Source: Paenibacillus lutimineralis
GTDB lineage: Bacteria > Bacillota > Bacilli > Paenibacillales > Paenibacillaceae
Assembly: GCF_003991425.1 (NCBI RefSeq)
Contig: NZ_CP034346.1
Location: forward strand, 4,191,501 to 4,255,500
DNA: 64,000 nt
Direction of reading: 5' to 3'
The position numbers were made by a program, and so were the translations under genes. Below the pieces are notes generated by a model. It made no database searches. It was not told the origin of the DNA and was given only the letters and a program-made list of their open reading frames with translations. Shown here piece by piece: positions 8,767-15,931 of this stretch (position 1 is its first letter; each line of letters starts with the position of its first letter).

Positions 8767-8792
8767 TCAGTTGTATAGATTTTCATCGTTAT

Positions 8793-8963
8793 TTAAAGTG
8801 GTTTTAACCATTCATTGTCTGGTTTAGCAAGTACCCTAGCGTTTTGGTAAGCCATTTCAAGAGATAAACATGTTTTTGCGACATATTCAGAATTGTTATC
8901 TTTCCGTACAGCTAGTGCAAAATCTCGTTTGGAATCGGATGGATTACCCTCGAATAACCCGTT
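8793..8963 (-). pseudogene. C-terminal coding relic, unidentified
   Basis: The minus-strand frame reads NGLFEGNPSDSKRDFALAVR, KDNNSEYVAKTCLSLEMAYQ and NARVLAKPDNEWLKPL, then stops at 8793. An in-frame TAA lies just upstream, so only about 57 codons remain. It is clearly protein-like, with no start or ribosome site. Family not recognised. The 8964-9065 stretch holds nothing further. Confidence 0.45.
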
Positions 8964-9065
8964 TTAAATGGCCGCTCGGCTCTTCATCCTCTACGCTATG
9001 GGTTCTCCAGCCATCAACAGTATGGTCTCACTAATACCGATAACAATTAGAAAACTGGATTTAAT

Positions 9066-9407
9066 TTAATCAGTTTGATTTTTTACTCCCCATTCACATA
9101 ACTCTTCCAAAACGGGTAACAGTGTTTCCCCTTTATCTGTAAGACTGTACTCGACTTTAGGGGGAACTTGAGGATACTCTTTTCGTTTCACCATACCATC
9201 TGCTTCCAATTCTTTAAGTTGTGAACTCAATGTTTTATAAGTAATAGCTCCTATCTGTCTTTTCAGATCATTAAAGCGAACCGGTTGGTTTTCTGCTAGG
9301 AGGTAAATAATAACCATTTTCCATTTACCGCCAATAACCGACAATGTATAACCAAAAGGTGTATCTTGAATATTCTTAACTTTACCTTTATATTCGGCCA
9401 TACTCAT
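9066..9407 (-). CDS. HxlR-family transcriptional regulator
   Basis: The winged-helix protein (about 113 residues from the chosen start) carries LSVIGGKWKMVIIYLLAENQ, RFNDLKRQIGAITYKTLSSQ, LKELEADGMVKRKEYP and PPKVEYSLTDKG. The usual N-terminal Cys is not visible, so a redox switch of the YodB kind is unlikely without other cysteines. The open frame extends to 9473. I prefer the ATG at 9407, which has AAGGA ten bases upstream and leaves room for the divergent operator region. It faces ridA and probably regulates it. Confidence 0.87.
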   Translation of the reverse strand: MSMAEYKGKVKNIQDTPFGYTLSVIGGKWKMVIIYLLAENQPVRFNDLKRQIGAITYKTLSSQLKELEADGMVKRKEYPQVPPKVEYSLTDKGETLLPVLEELCEWGVKNQTD

Positions 9408-9413
9408 ATTTAC

Positions 9414-9455
9414 ACTATCCTTTCTGATAGTACCTATCAATAAAGTGCGTACTAT
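9414..9455. promoter_or_regulatory. Inverted-repeat operator region between hxlR and ridA
   Basis: ACTATC (9414) pairs with GATAGT (9426). ATAGTAC (9427-9433) pairs with GTACTAT (9449-9455). The TACTATTT core resembles known HxlR/YodB-type boxes, which makes this the probable binding site of the adjacent regulator. Confidence 0.5.
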
Positions 9456-9511
9456 TTCTTTATATGCTTTCATTCTATACTAACCTTACTTTAAGTAAAG
9501 GAGAGAATGAA

Positions 9512-9895
9512 ATGACTAATGTCAAAACCTACAATCACGATCTTTGGGATCACGGAATTACCCAGGGATACTCCGTAAACGGAACTATCTACATTTCAGG
9601 ACAATTTTCCCACAACACAGAGGGCACATTCGTTGGCGAAGGCGATATCGAGGCACAGACTCGGCAGACGCTCGAAAATCTTGATCGCGTGCTGGCGGGA
9701 TTTAATGTCACGAGGTCGAACCTCGCTTATGTGGAGATCTATTTGACAAACGCTCAAGAACATTCCGAGCCGGTCATCCGGCTGTTCAAGGAATACGTAG
9801 GGCAACACCGGCCTGCAGGCAGTCTCATAGGCGTGACATATCTTGCGTTCCCTGAGCAATTGATAGAAATAAGCGCCGTCGCACACGCGGACTAA
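9512..9895 (+). CDS. RidA/YjgF family protein
   Basis: The 127-residue trimer-forming protein reads GYSVNGTIYISGQFS, GDIEAQTRQTLENLDRVLAG, LAYVEIYLTNA and RPAGSLIGVTYLAFPEQLIE. RidA deaminates reactive enamines and imines. At the position where active RidA has the catalytic Arg in P-A-R-S, this protein has Gly (RPAGS). It therefore probably belongs to a Rid subfamily without classical imine deaminase activity. The ATG at 9512 has AAGGAG upstream; an upstream in-frame start at 9464 lacks one. It is more GC-rich than the adjoining regulator gene. Confidence 0.88.
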   Translation: MTNVKTYNHDLWDHGITQGYSVNGTIYISGQFSHNTEGTFVGEGDIEAQTRQTLENLDRVLAGFNVTRSNLAYVEIYLTNAQEHSEPVIRLFKEYVGQHRPAGSLIGVTYLAFPEQLIEISAVAHAD

Positions 9896-9920
9896 CTCAA
9901 CTACTGTGGTCGGCGTAACA

Positions 9921-9955
9921 ATAGCGGTCAGGTCTCGGATAGGCGCGACCGCTAT
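9921..9955 (+). repeat. Perfect 9-bp inverted repeat after ridA
   Basis: ATAGCGGTC pairs with GACCGCTAT over a 17-base loop, without a T run. It may be part of a two-hairpin termination region together with the terminator that follows. Confidence 0.4.
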
Positions 9956-9986
9956 CGGCATAAAACAGCATATTTCTCAAATAAGT

Positions 9987-10030
9987 GTAAAAAAGTCTCC
10001 ACCTGATCGCTAGATGGGGACTTTTTTTAC
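9987..10030. terminator. Bidirectional terminator after ridA
   Basis: GTAAAAAAGTCTCCACCT pairs with AGATGGGGACTTTTTTTAC, with a few G-T pairs or mismatches, and has A and T runs on the two sides. Confidence 0.75.
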
Positions 10031-10053
10031 GCTTACATTCATTACCCTTGCGA

Positions 10054-10235
10054 TCATTTGCTGCAATAACTTGTAGGCACAATATGATTCTTCACCCATG
10101 CGTCTATATTATCGTGATAGACAAGCATATACTTGGTTTTCGCAAACAGCTGATTAAGATCGGCCTTAAAAGGAACGGGCCCATTCAGTCCGCCGAGTAC
10201 CAGTTGCCCCCCTAATGTAAAGATCGCCGTTCCTC
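10054..10235 (-). pseudogene. C-terminal coding relic, unidentified
   Basis: The minus-strand frame reads LGGQLVLGGLNGPVPFKADL, NQLFAKTKYMLVYHDNIDAW and VKNHIVPTSYCSK, stopping at 10054. The upstream part is lost or out of frame. A plus-strand fragment at about 10240-10315 (AKEHFILVFSAEQLIKTNLQ) may be another relic. No family assigned. The remainder up to 10400 holds nothing I can name. Confidence 0.4.
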
Positions 10236-10399
10236 AACAGGCGAAAGAACATTTTATTCTTGTTTTTAGTGCGGAACAGCTAATCAAAACAAATTTACAA
10301 GGACAATATGGTGAGTGATCATTATAGCAACTTAAACGATGTGAAACCATTGTTTCTATCAAAAGTAAGAAGCTACCCAAGTTTTAGACAAAATGTGCA

Positions 10400-11299
10400 C
10401 TAACTCATATACCTATTAAAAAAACACAGGAATTCAGATTGGAAACTTTTTGCAGTAAAACTAAGCTCACGATTTTTATGAACAATTAGACCATGCGAAA
10501 AACTCATTTTGGAATTAAACGGAAGGATCTTTAGTGTACCAATCTTTAGTTCATTGTTGATAGCTATTTCAGGGACTAAGGCATAACCTTTCCCACAGCT
10601 TACATATTGTTTTATCATCTCAAGACTTGGTAGTTCCAACGCATCTTTAACCATAATCCCAGCATCTTTTAAAACATCTACAGCAGTCGTATGATACAAA
10701 CAAGATGTGCCGCTACTGATAAAAAGTTCGTCATTTAGAATCTGGACTCCCGTATTTCTCACTTTCCGAGATACATCCTCAGATGCAGCAAAAACGATCG
10801 TCTCTTCCATAATTGGATAAAAAAGAATTTCATGGCGATTCGGATTTTGAGGAACAATTCCAAAATCTAGTTCATAATCCAGTACACCTTTTAGGATGTC
10901 TTGATGCGATCCTTGTTCAATACGCAAATTTACGCTTGGAGAATTTCTCGTGTATTCCTGAACAAAGGGAAGCATCCGTGTAAGAAAAAAAGATTCTTGT
11001 GTTCTAATACGTATTGTTCCGCATGGCTGATCCAGTTCATTCATACTTTCTTTAAGGGATTGACTAAAGTGAACATACTGATAAGCATATTTGGAAAATA
11101 CCTTCCCCGCTTCCGTAAGTTCTATCCCTCGTGGATATCTATGAAACAATTTTTGCCCGCTAATTTTTTCCAACTGTTGGATATGAGTGGTTACTGTGGA
11201 TTGAACATAACCTAAACGATCTGCAGCTCGACTGAAACTTTTTTCTTCAAGTAAGGCAATAAACGCCAGAATAAAACGACCTTCTAATGAATCTATCAC
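10400..11299 (-). CDS. LysR-family transcriptional regulator
   Basis: About 299 residues. The N-terminal helix-turn-helix reads EEKSFSRAADRLGYVQSTVT and THIQQLEKISGQKLFHRYPR. A substrate-binding fold follows, with LDFGIVPQNP and CGKGYALVPEIAI. The frame extends to a TTG at 11323 without a ribosome site. The GTG at 11299 has AAAGGTG six bases upstream and matches the usual LysR N-terminus, so I use it. It is divergent from an alpha/beta hydrolase gene, its likely target. Confidence 0.9.
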   Translation of the reverse strand: MIDSLEGRFILAFIALLEEKSFSRAADRLGYVQSTVTTHIQQLEKISGQKLFHRYPRGIELTEAGKVFSKYAYQYVHFSQSLKESMNELDQPCGTIRIRTQESFFLTRMLPFVQEYTRNSPSVNLRIEQGSHQDILKGVLDYELDFGIVPQNPNRHEILFYPIMEETIVFAASEDVSRKVRNTGVQILNDELFISSGTSCLYHTTAVDVLKDAGIMVKDALELPSLEMIKQYVSCGKGYALVPEIAINNELKIGTLKILPFNSKMSFSHGLIVHKNRELSFTAKSFQSEFLCFFNRYMS

Positions 11300-11507
11300 A
11301 TCAATCACCTTTCTATATTTCAATTTGAAATAGTAGATATTCGATTTATTCGTTAGTCAAATATGTATTTTTATTATACGATAACCGTAGTTCAAAACCA
11401 ATTACCATAACGCCATCAAATCACAGAAACATCATGATGCTGGTTAGAAAGAACTCTAATGGGACATATGGGACATCTTAATAAAAAATTCAGAAGGAGA
11501 TATAAAA

Positions 11508-12362
11508 ATGAAGATTAGTTATCATCAACAAAAGGTTGGAGATGTCGAAGTTTTTTATCGTGAAGCCGGCCCTAAGGACGGTCAAGTTATTTTATTATTA
11601 CACGGTTTTCCATCTTCAAGTCATATGTTTCGCGATCTAATTCCCAAACTGGCAGAACAATACCGTGTCATTGCCCCTGATCTCGCTGGATTCGGTCATA
11701 CAACAACTCCGCCGCACAGTCAATTTAAATTCACATTTGATAGCCTGTTCCAAGTTATTGAAGGTTTTACTGAAGCATTAGCTCTCAAACAGTATGTACT
11801 TTATGTGTTTGATTACGGTGCACCTGTTGGTTATCGTTTGGCAGTGGCTCACCCGGAAAGAGTTCAAGCAATTATTAGTCAGAATGGCAACGCTTATATT
11901 GAGGGATTTAGTGACGTATGGGGATCCTGGGAGACGTATTGGCACTCTCCAACACCTGAAAATCGTGAAGCATGTCGCGATTCCTTGACCCCTGAGACCA
12001 TTCGCAACTTTCAGTATCTACATGGAGCTGATGCCAGCCTTGTTTCACCAGACGGTTATTCCTTAGATATTGCTTTCATGTCGCGCCCAGAAGCTGAAGA
12101 AATCCAACTGGACTTGATTCTTGATTATCGAACAAATGTGGATCGTTATCCTGATTTTCAAGCTTATTTCCGTAAGTATCAACCTAAACTTTTAGCCGTA
12201 TGGGGTAAAAATGACCCTGCCTTCCTCCCTGCTGGAGCTGAAGCTTATAAGCGTGACATTCCATCTGCGGAAGTCCATTTACTTGATACTGGGCATTTTG
12301 CTCTCGAAACACATGCTAAAGAGATCAGTGAGCTTATTCAACAATTCTTAAAAAAATGTTAA
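11508..12362 (+). CDS. Alpha/beta hydrolase, haloalkane dehalogenase/epoxide hydrolase-like
   Basis: The 284-residue cytoplasmic enzyme has the oxyanion-hole motif HGFPSSSHMFRDLIP, then APDLAGFGHT. The nucleophile elbow is YVFDYGAPVGYRLA, in which Asp replaces the Ser of esterases as in dehalogenases and epoxide hydrolases. A late acidic residue precedes the catalytic His (DTGHFALETH). AAGGAGAT precedes the ATG. The divergent LysR gene is the probable activator. The natural substrate cannot be told from sequence. Confidence 0.9.
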   Translation: MKISYHQQKVGDVEVFYREAGPKDGQVILLLHGFPSSSHMFRDLIPKLAEQYRVIAPDLAGFGHTTTPPHSQFKFTFDSLFQVIEGFTEALALKQYVLYVFDYGAPVGYRLAVAHPERVQAIISQNGNAYIEGFSDVWGSWETYWHSPTPENREACRDSLTPETIRNFQYLHGADASLVSPDGYSLDIAFMSRPEAEEIQLDLILDYRTNVDRYPDFQAYFRKYQPKLLAVWGKNDPAFLPAGAEAYKRDIPSAEVHLLDTGHFALETHAKEISELIQQFLKKC

Positions 12363-12448
12363 AACAAACTATAAATTTAGTTATCTTCGACGCATTTAGT
12401 TTCATAAGGGAATTCCAATCATTGACTTCTGGAGTCACGGACCGTTCC

Positions 12449-12520
12449 CCGTTAGTTGAACAGGCTTCCGATTCTTCGGAAGCCTGTTGCCGTTTATGCT
12501 AATGTTCTCCGTTAGTTGAA
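12449..12520. repeat. CCGTTAGTTGAA direct repeats with internal hairpin
   Basis: CCGTTAGTTGAA occurs at 12449-12460 and 12509-12520, exactly 60 bases apart. A near copy (CCGTTAGTTAAA) is at 13036-13047. Between the first two lies a 13-14 bp hairpin (AACAGGCTTCCGA with TCGGAAGCCTGTT, 12459-12489). It may be a small dispersed repeat or transposon-end relic. Confidence 0.45.
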
Positions 12521-12648
12521 GCACTACAGTTTATTCCTCGATTAAGAATCTCTTTGTTACAGCTCAAAATGGTCATCGGAGAACATGTGGAACATTTGCT
12601 GCGGCGACTGCCACCCTGATTGTTGAGCTAACTTTTATTCAATACATC

Positions 12649-12969
12649 TTATTTCATTGTTATTGTAAATTCAGATCCTGGCGTACCGGAAAATACGATC
12701 GTTCCACCCTTAGGCAGAGTCACTTTGTTGTTGCCGCTGACGATGGAATAGTTGAGAGGGTATTCTCCTTCCTCATCATATACTGTGAAAGAACCCTTCT
12801 TTGGAAAGTTGACCGTCATTGTTCTGCCGGCTGCTTCTGCCGGGATGGTAAACCATTGAGCATGGCCGTTCGCTTGTACCTTGACCTTAGAATAATTCCC
12901 AAGATAAATTGGCGTTACATATGCCTCGCTCACAAGCAAGGTCCCGTTTAGCTTCACATAACCTCCCAT
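12649..12969 (-). CDS. Hypothetical protein, beta-rich, possibly a detached C-terminal domain
   Basis: The 106-residue protein has no signal peptide or membrane segment. Alternating strands and Gly turns (VKVQANGHAQWFTIPAEA, GSFTVYDEEGEYPLNYSI, KVTLPKGGTIVFSG, SEFTITMK) suggest a beta-sandwich of the kind appended to secreted hydrolases. The ATG lies inside one arm of an inverted repeat and has no good ribosome site. The frame is open back to a TAA eleven codons upstream. It may be the surviving 3' end of a larger gene cut by an insertion. Function unknown. Confidence 0.45.
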   Translation of the reverse strand: MGGYVKLNGTLLVSEAYVTPIYLGNYSKVKVQANGHAQWFTIPAEAAGRTMTVNFPKKGSFTVYDEEGEYPLNYSIVSGNNKVTLPKGGTIVFSGTPGSEFTITMK

Positions 12970-13009
12970 TAGACCTATTAAATTTAGGTTTGCTTCTTAA
13001 TGGGAGGTT
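12960..13009. repeat. Inverted repeat overlapping the start of the 106-aa ORF
   Basis: AACCTCCCATTA (12960-12971) and TAATGGGAGGTT (12998-13009) are exact complements with a 26-base loop, followed by TTTAATC. It could be a terminator or the ends of a small excised element. Confidence 0.5.
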
Positions 13010-13151
13010 TTAATCTTTCATTTAACTAGTGTTTCCCGTTAGTTAAACTAAACACTTAATCCCTTACCTTAACAAAATTCCTATAACCACTAACACAGTC
13101 TAAATAATTATAAATTCCCCGCGAACATTCGACACGGTTCCCTCCACCGCT

Positions 13152-13772
13152 CTATTTTTTCAATCCTTTAATGATAAGTTGTATTCCAAATTCAAAAGCA
13201 TTTTCTGCCTCGTTCTCAATCGTATTCATTACATTGGAAGTTAATGTATCGATATCTGCATCGCGTTGAGACTCTTTAACCTTCTCCATAGGAGATGATT
13301 TTAATATTCTCCTTTTATTTCGTGTTTGTTCTTCCATTACAGATCCCAAAGTAAATTGGCCCATGGTCAGCAGGGCCATTTGAGCTTCTCTCTCCGAAAA
13401 ACCTGCTTGTACTAAATATTCAGTTTTAGGCGCTAATTGAACAAGATCATTAAAAGTGGGAATTGAGCCTGCATGAAGCATCGCTCCATCTGGATAAGCT
13501 AATAAAGCATTTCTAAAGCTGTAAGCATGATCTATGAACCATTTCTCCCATTGTTCCGTATCATGTGGCGTCTTAATGGTGTGATATCTGGCGATTATTG
13601 TAGAAGCCATCTCACCAAGCAGCGTTGCTTTATCTTTTACATGCCAATAAAGTGATGCTGATTCAACTCCCAATCTCTGTGCCAAACGCCTTGTTGTAAT
13701 CACCTCTAATCCACCCTCTTTAAGAAGTTCAAGCGCCTCTTCTATAACATCTTCACGTTTTATCTTTGCCAT
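13152..13772 (-). CDS. TetR-family repressor, TetR(class)-like C-terminal domain
   Basis: The 206-residue protein reads VIEEALELLKEGGLEVITTR, RLAQRLGVESASLYWHVKDK and ATLLGEMASTIIARYHT. This closely follows the DNA-binding domain of tetracycline repressors, including the LYWHVK recognition segment. AAGGAG precedes the ATG. It is divergent from a DHA2-type MFS exporter. Two tetO-like palindromes lie in the gap, so it almost certainly represses itself and the pump, with relief by a pump substrate. Whether that ligand is a tetracycline is not known. Confidence 0.92.
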   Translation of the reverse strand: MAKIKREDVIEEALELLKEGGLEVITTRRLAQRLGVESASLYWHVKDKATLLGEMASTIIARYHTIKTPHDTEQWEKWFIDHAYSFRNALLAYPDGAMLHAGSIPTFNDLVQLAPKTEYLVQAGFSEREAQMALLTMGQFTLGSVMEEQTRNKRRILKSSPMEKVKESQRDADIDTLTSNVMNTIENEAENAFEFGIQLIIKGLKK

Positions 13773-13834
13773 ATTTAAAAATTCTCCTTATTCCGTATTA
13801 AAACCTATCAATGATCTAGTATATCATATTGACA

Positions 13835-13853
13835 AATCTATCAGTGATAGATT
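13835..13853. promoter_or_regulatory. tetO-like operator 1
   Basis: This 19-bp palindrome is AATCTATCAGTGATAGATT. Its core CTATCAGTGATAG is the core of classical tetO. Confidence 0.75.
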
Positions 13854-13872
13854 ATGATTTAAATCGTTCTTA

Positions 13873-13891
13873 AATCTATCGATGATAGATT
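13873..13891. promoter_or_regulatory. tetO-like operator 2
   Basis: This second 19-bp palindrome, AATCTATCGATGATAGATT, is centred 38 bp from operator 1. A degenerate third copy (CCTATCAATGAT) begins near 13804. Confidence 0.7.
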
Positions 13892-13922
13892 CATGTTACT
13901 TATATCGAGAGGAGCTAACACA

Positions 13923-14060
13923 ATGAATTTAAAAACTGCTGAAACGTGCAAATCGAGTGAGATGTGCCCATCAAAATGGACGACAGCGCAATCGTATATG
14001 CCGATGTATTATGCCGGCTGCACCTGGAAAATATCCGGTCATATTAACCCAGCTTCTTAA
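13923..14060 (+). CDS. Small ORF between operators and MFS pump (possible leader peptide or relic)
   Basis: This 45-codon frame has a strong GAGAGGAG site eight bases before its ATG. It reads MNLKTAETCKSSEMCPSKW to a TAA at 14058, 44 bases before the pump's start. No known family. It could be a translated leader like those of some tetracycline pump genes, or the remains of a truncated gene. Cys and Met content is high for its size. Confidence 0.4.
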   Translation: MNLKTAETCKSSEMCPSKWTTAQSYMPMYYAGCTWKISGHINPAS

Positions 14061-14104
14061 CCCGGTATTATTAAACACAATTATCACTTGGGAGGAAACT
14101 CGTA

Positions 14105-15517
14105 ATGACTAGCTCTGATAAACAATCTGCTAAACTTGCCCCTATACCCTTTATATTATGGGGGCAAGCCATAATTATTGTTCTTGGTGCATTTACATCT
14201 ATGTTGTCTTCTACAATGCTTAACACAGCCCTACCCTCAATCGCAGCAAGTCTGCATACTTCAAGTTCCATTGCACAATGGATAGCTACAGGATACTTTT
14301 TATCTCTAGCTGCAGGTGTCCCCCTCAGTGCCTGGTTATCCCGTAAACTTGGACCAACCAAACTCTGGCTAATTAGCCTGGTTTTGTTCATGGTTTTTTC
14401 AATATTGTGTGCAGAATCAAAAGGGATTTATATGCTTATCATCTGTAGAGTTCTGCAGGGCTTATCAGGTGGTTTGCTTGTACCTGCCGGGCAAACTATC
14501 ACGAGCATAGCAGCAGGTCCGAAGCGTCTTGGTAGAGTGGTAAGCATCGTAGGTATAGCCGTTGTTGTTGCTCCAACGTTAGGTACCACCTTAAGCAGTG
14601 CTATTCTTAGTAGTTTAAGCTGGCCTTGGCTATTCTGGATCAACATCCCTCTTGGTATGGTAGCGTTCTTTGCTGGTTTGAAGTGGCTGCCAAAAATCGA
14701 GGTTTCTGAGGCTGGTAAATTTGATTGGATTGGCTTTTTATTCATATTAAGTGGCGTACCTCTGCTCATTTATGGTGTAACCTCCATTGGAAACACCGCA
14801 AACGCAGTTCCGATTGGCACTTCTATCATTATAGGAGCCGTTCTTATCATTGGCTTTGTTGTAAGGTCATTAAGACGTGAAAAACCCATATTACAACTAA
14901 GATTATTTGGTAATAGGGTATTTTCAGTAGCTGCTGTCGTTATGTTCTTGGGTGGTGCAATAAACTTCGGAGCACAGCTGCTTCTCCCCCATTACTTAAC
15001 AGATGTCCGCCACTTGAGTCTGATTACTGCAAGTCAACTAATCTTGCCTCAAGTTATTGGCACAGCTGTTGGTTTTCCGCTTGCGGGTCGTTTTACAGAC
15101 CGATATGGAGCTGGAAGACTTATATTTACAGGTGGTATCATCATGACGATATCCATGCTTTCGCTAATTTTTATTGAAGTAAATACAGGTACAACTTGGG
15201 TTGCCCTCATTTTCTTCATTTGGGGACTAGGTACAGCACTAGCCACTGTTCCAGCTATGACTGCCGGTTTAACCACGGTTGCTCCCGATCAAATACCTGA
15301 TTCCGCACCTATCCTAAACATGCTGCAACGAATTGGAGCATCTATAGGCACAGCTGTAATCACCTTGCTATATACTAAAAATTTAACTAGTGGACTAGAC
15401 CAAGCCCATACTTTAGTTGTTTTTAAAAATGTCGTTTGGTTGTTATTGGGTAGTATATTAGTACTCCTGATATCATCCCTAACTTTGGTACTAAGAGAAA
15501 ATAAAAACGCACGCTAA
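14105..15517 (+). CDS. MFS drug exporter, DHA2 (EmrB/QacA) family
   Basis: The 470-residue membrane protein has about fourteen hydrophobic segments, the DHA2 layout. Motifs include MLNTALPSIAASLHTS (helix 1), LSRKLGPTKLWLISLVLFMV (motif A loop), CRVLQGLSGGLLVPAGQT (motif B region) and a proline/glycine-rich helix 5 (IVGIAVVVAPTLGTTLSSA). It would expel hydrophobic drugs using the proton gradient. GGGAGG precedes the ATG. Expression is presumably controlled by the divergent TetR through the two tetO-like sites. Confidence 0.92.
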   Translation: MTSSDKQSAKLAPIPFILWGQAIIIVLGAFTSMLSSTMLNTALPSIAASLHTSSSIAQWIATGYFLSLAAGVPLSAWLSRKLGPTKLWLISLVLFMVFSILCAESKGIYMLIICRVLQGLSGGLLVPAGQTITSIAAGPKRLGRVVSIVGIAVVVAPTLGTTLSSAILSSLSWPWLFWINIPLGMVAFFAGLKWLPKIEVSEAGKFDWIGFLFILSGVPLLIYGVTSIGNTANAVPIGTSIIIGAVLIIGFVVRSLRREKPILQLRLFGNRVFSVAAVVMFLGGAINFGAQLLLPHYLTDVRHLSLITASQLILPQVIGTAVGFPLAGRFTDRYGAGRLIFTGGIIMTISMLSLIFIEVNTGTTWVALIFFIWGLGTALATVPAMTAGLTTVAPDQIPDSAPILNMLQRIGASIGTAVITLLYTKNLTSGLDQAHTLVVFKNVVWLLLGSILVLLISSLTLVLRENKNAR

Positions 15518-15607
15518 TACTTAAATGCTGTCACAGGATCACATCCAAACCGGGCTTTCTAAGCGTCGACTCATCGAATTGAATTCATAGAGGATGAGTG
15601 ACAGCCT

Positions 15608-15745
15608 ATGAAAGATTTGTTACCACAAGTAGGGCGTCCGACAATAGATAACCGGCACATGTTAAATGCGAAGCTTTGGGTGGTCCGTTCCCTTTCCAAA
15701 ATGTATAATCTCTTCAACGCTCTAGTGTTAGAGTTACAACTTTAA
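15608..15745 (+). pseudogene. IS5-family transposase remnant
   Basis: The 45-codon frame reads MKDLLPQVGRPTIDNRHMLN and AKLWVVRSLSKMYNLFNA. This matches the start of IS5/IS1182-type transposases (LLP...GRP..D.R.MLN..LWVLR), and then the sequence degenerates. No terminal repeats can be assigned. It shows past insertion-sequence activity in this accessory region. Confidence 0.55.
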
Positions 15746-15793
15746 TTTTTTTCGCCGTTATTTGTGATACGGTTCCCCGTAACACTGCAAAAG

Positions 15794-15863
15794 GCGAAAT
15801 CCTATGAAATGAAGAACTCTTCATGAATTTTATCCATGAAGAGTTCTTTTCATAGGATTTCGC
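15794..15863. terminator. Very long bidirectional hairpin
   Basis: The arms at 15794-15825 and 15835-15863 are complementary over about 29 bp, interrupted only by a three-base TGA insertion in the left arm. The tip includes GAACTCTTCATG paired with CATGAAGAGTTC. It lies between the convergent MFS and aldo/keto reductase genes and probably terminates both. The length is unusual for a plain terminator. Confidence 0.7.
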
Positions 15864-15931
15864 TTATAAAAGACTTTTATACAAATCATACTTTGCACGA
15901 TTAGCAGATGTACACTCTATTGGCGTCTTAG

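Noticed and set aside
8509..8778. Complete 89-aa gene after the ABM protein
   Set aside because: Only the middle 30 codons resemble a family (LysR); the rest is unrelated and no ribosome site exists, so only the fragment is annotated.
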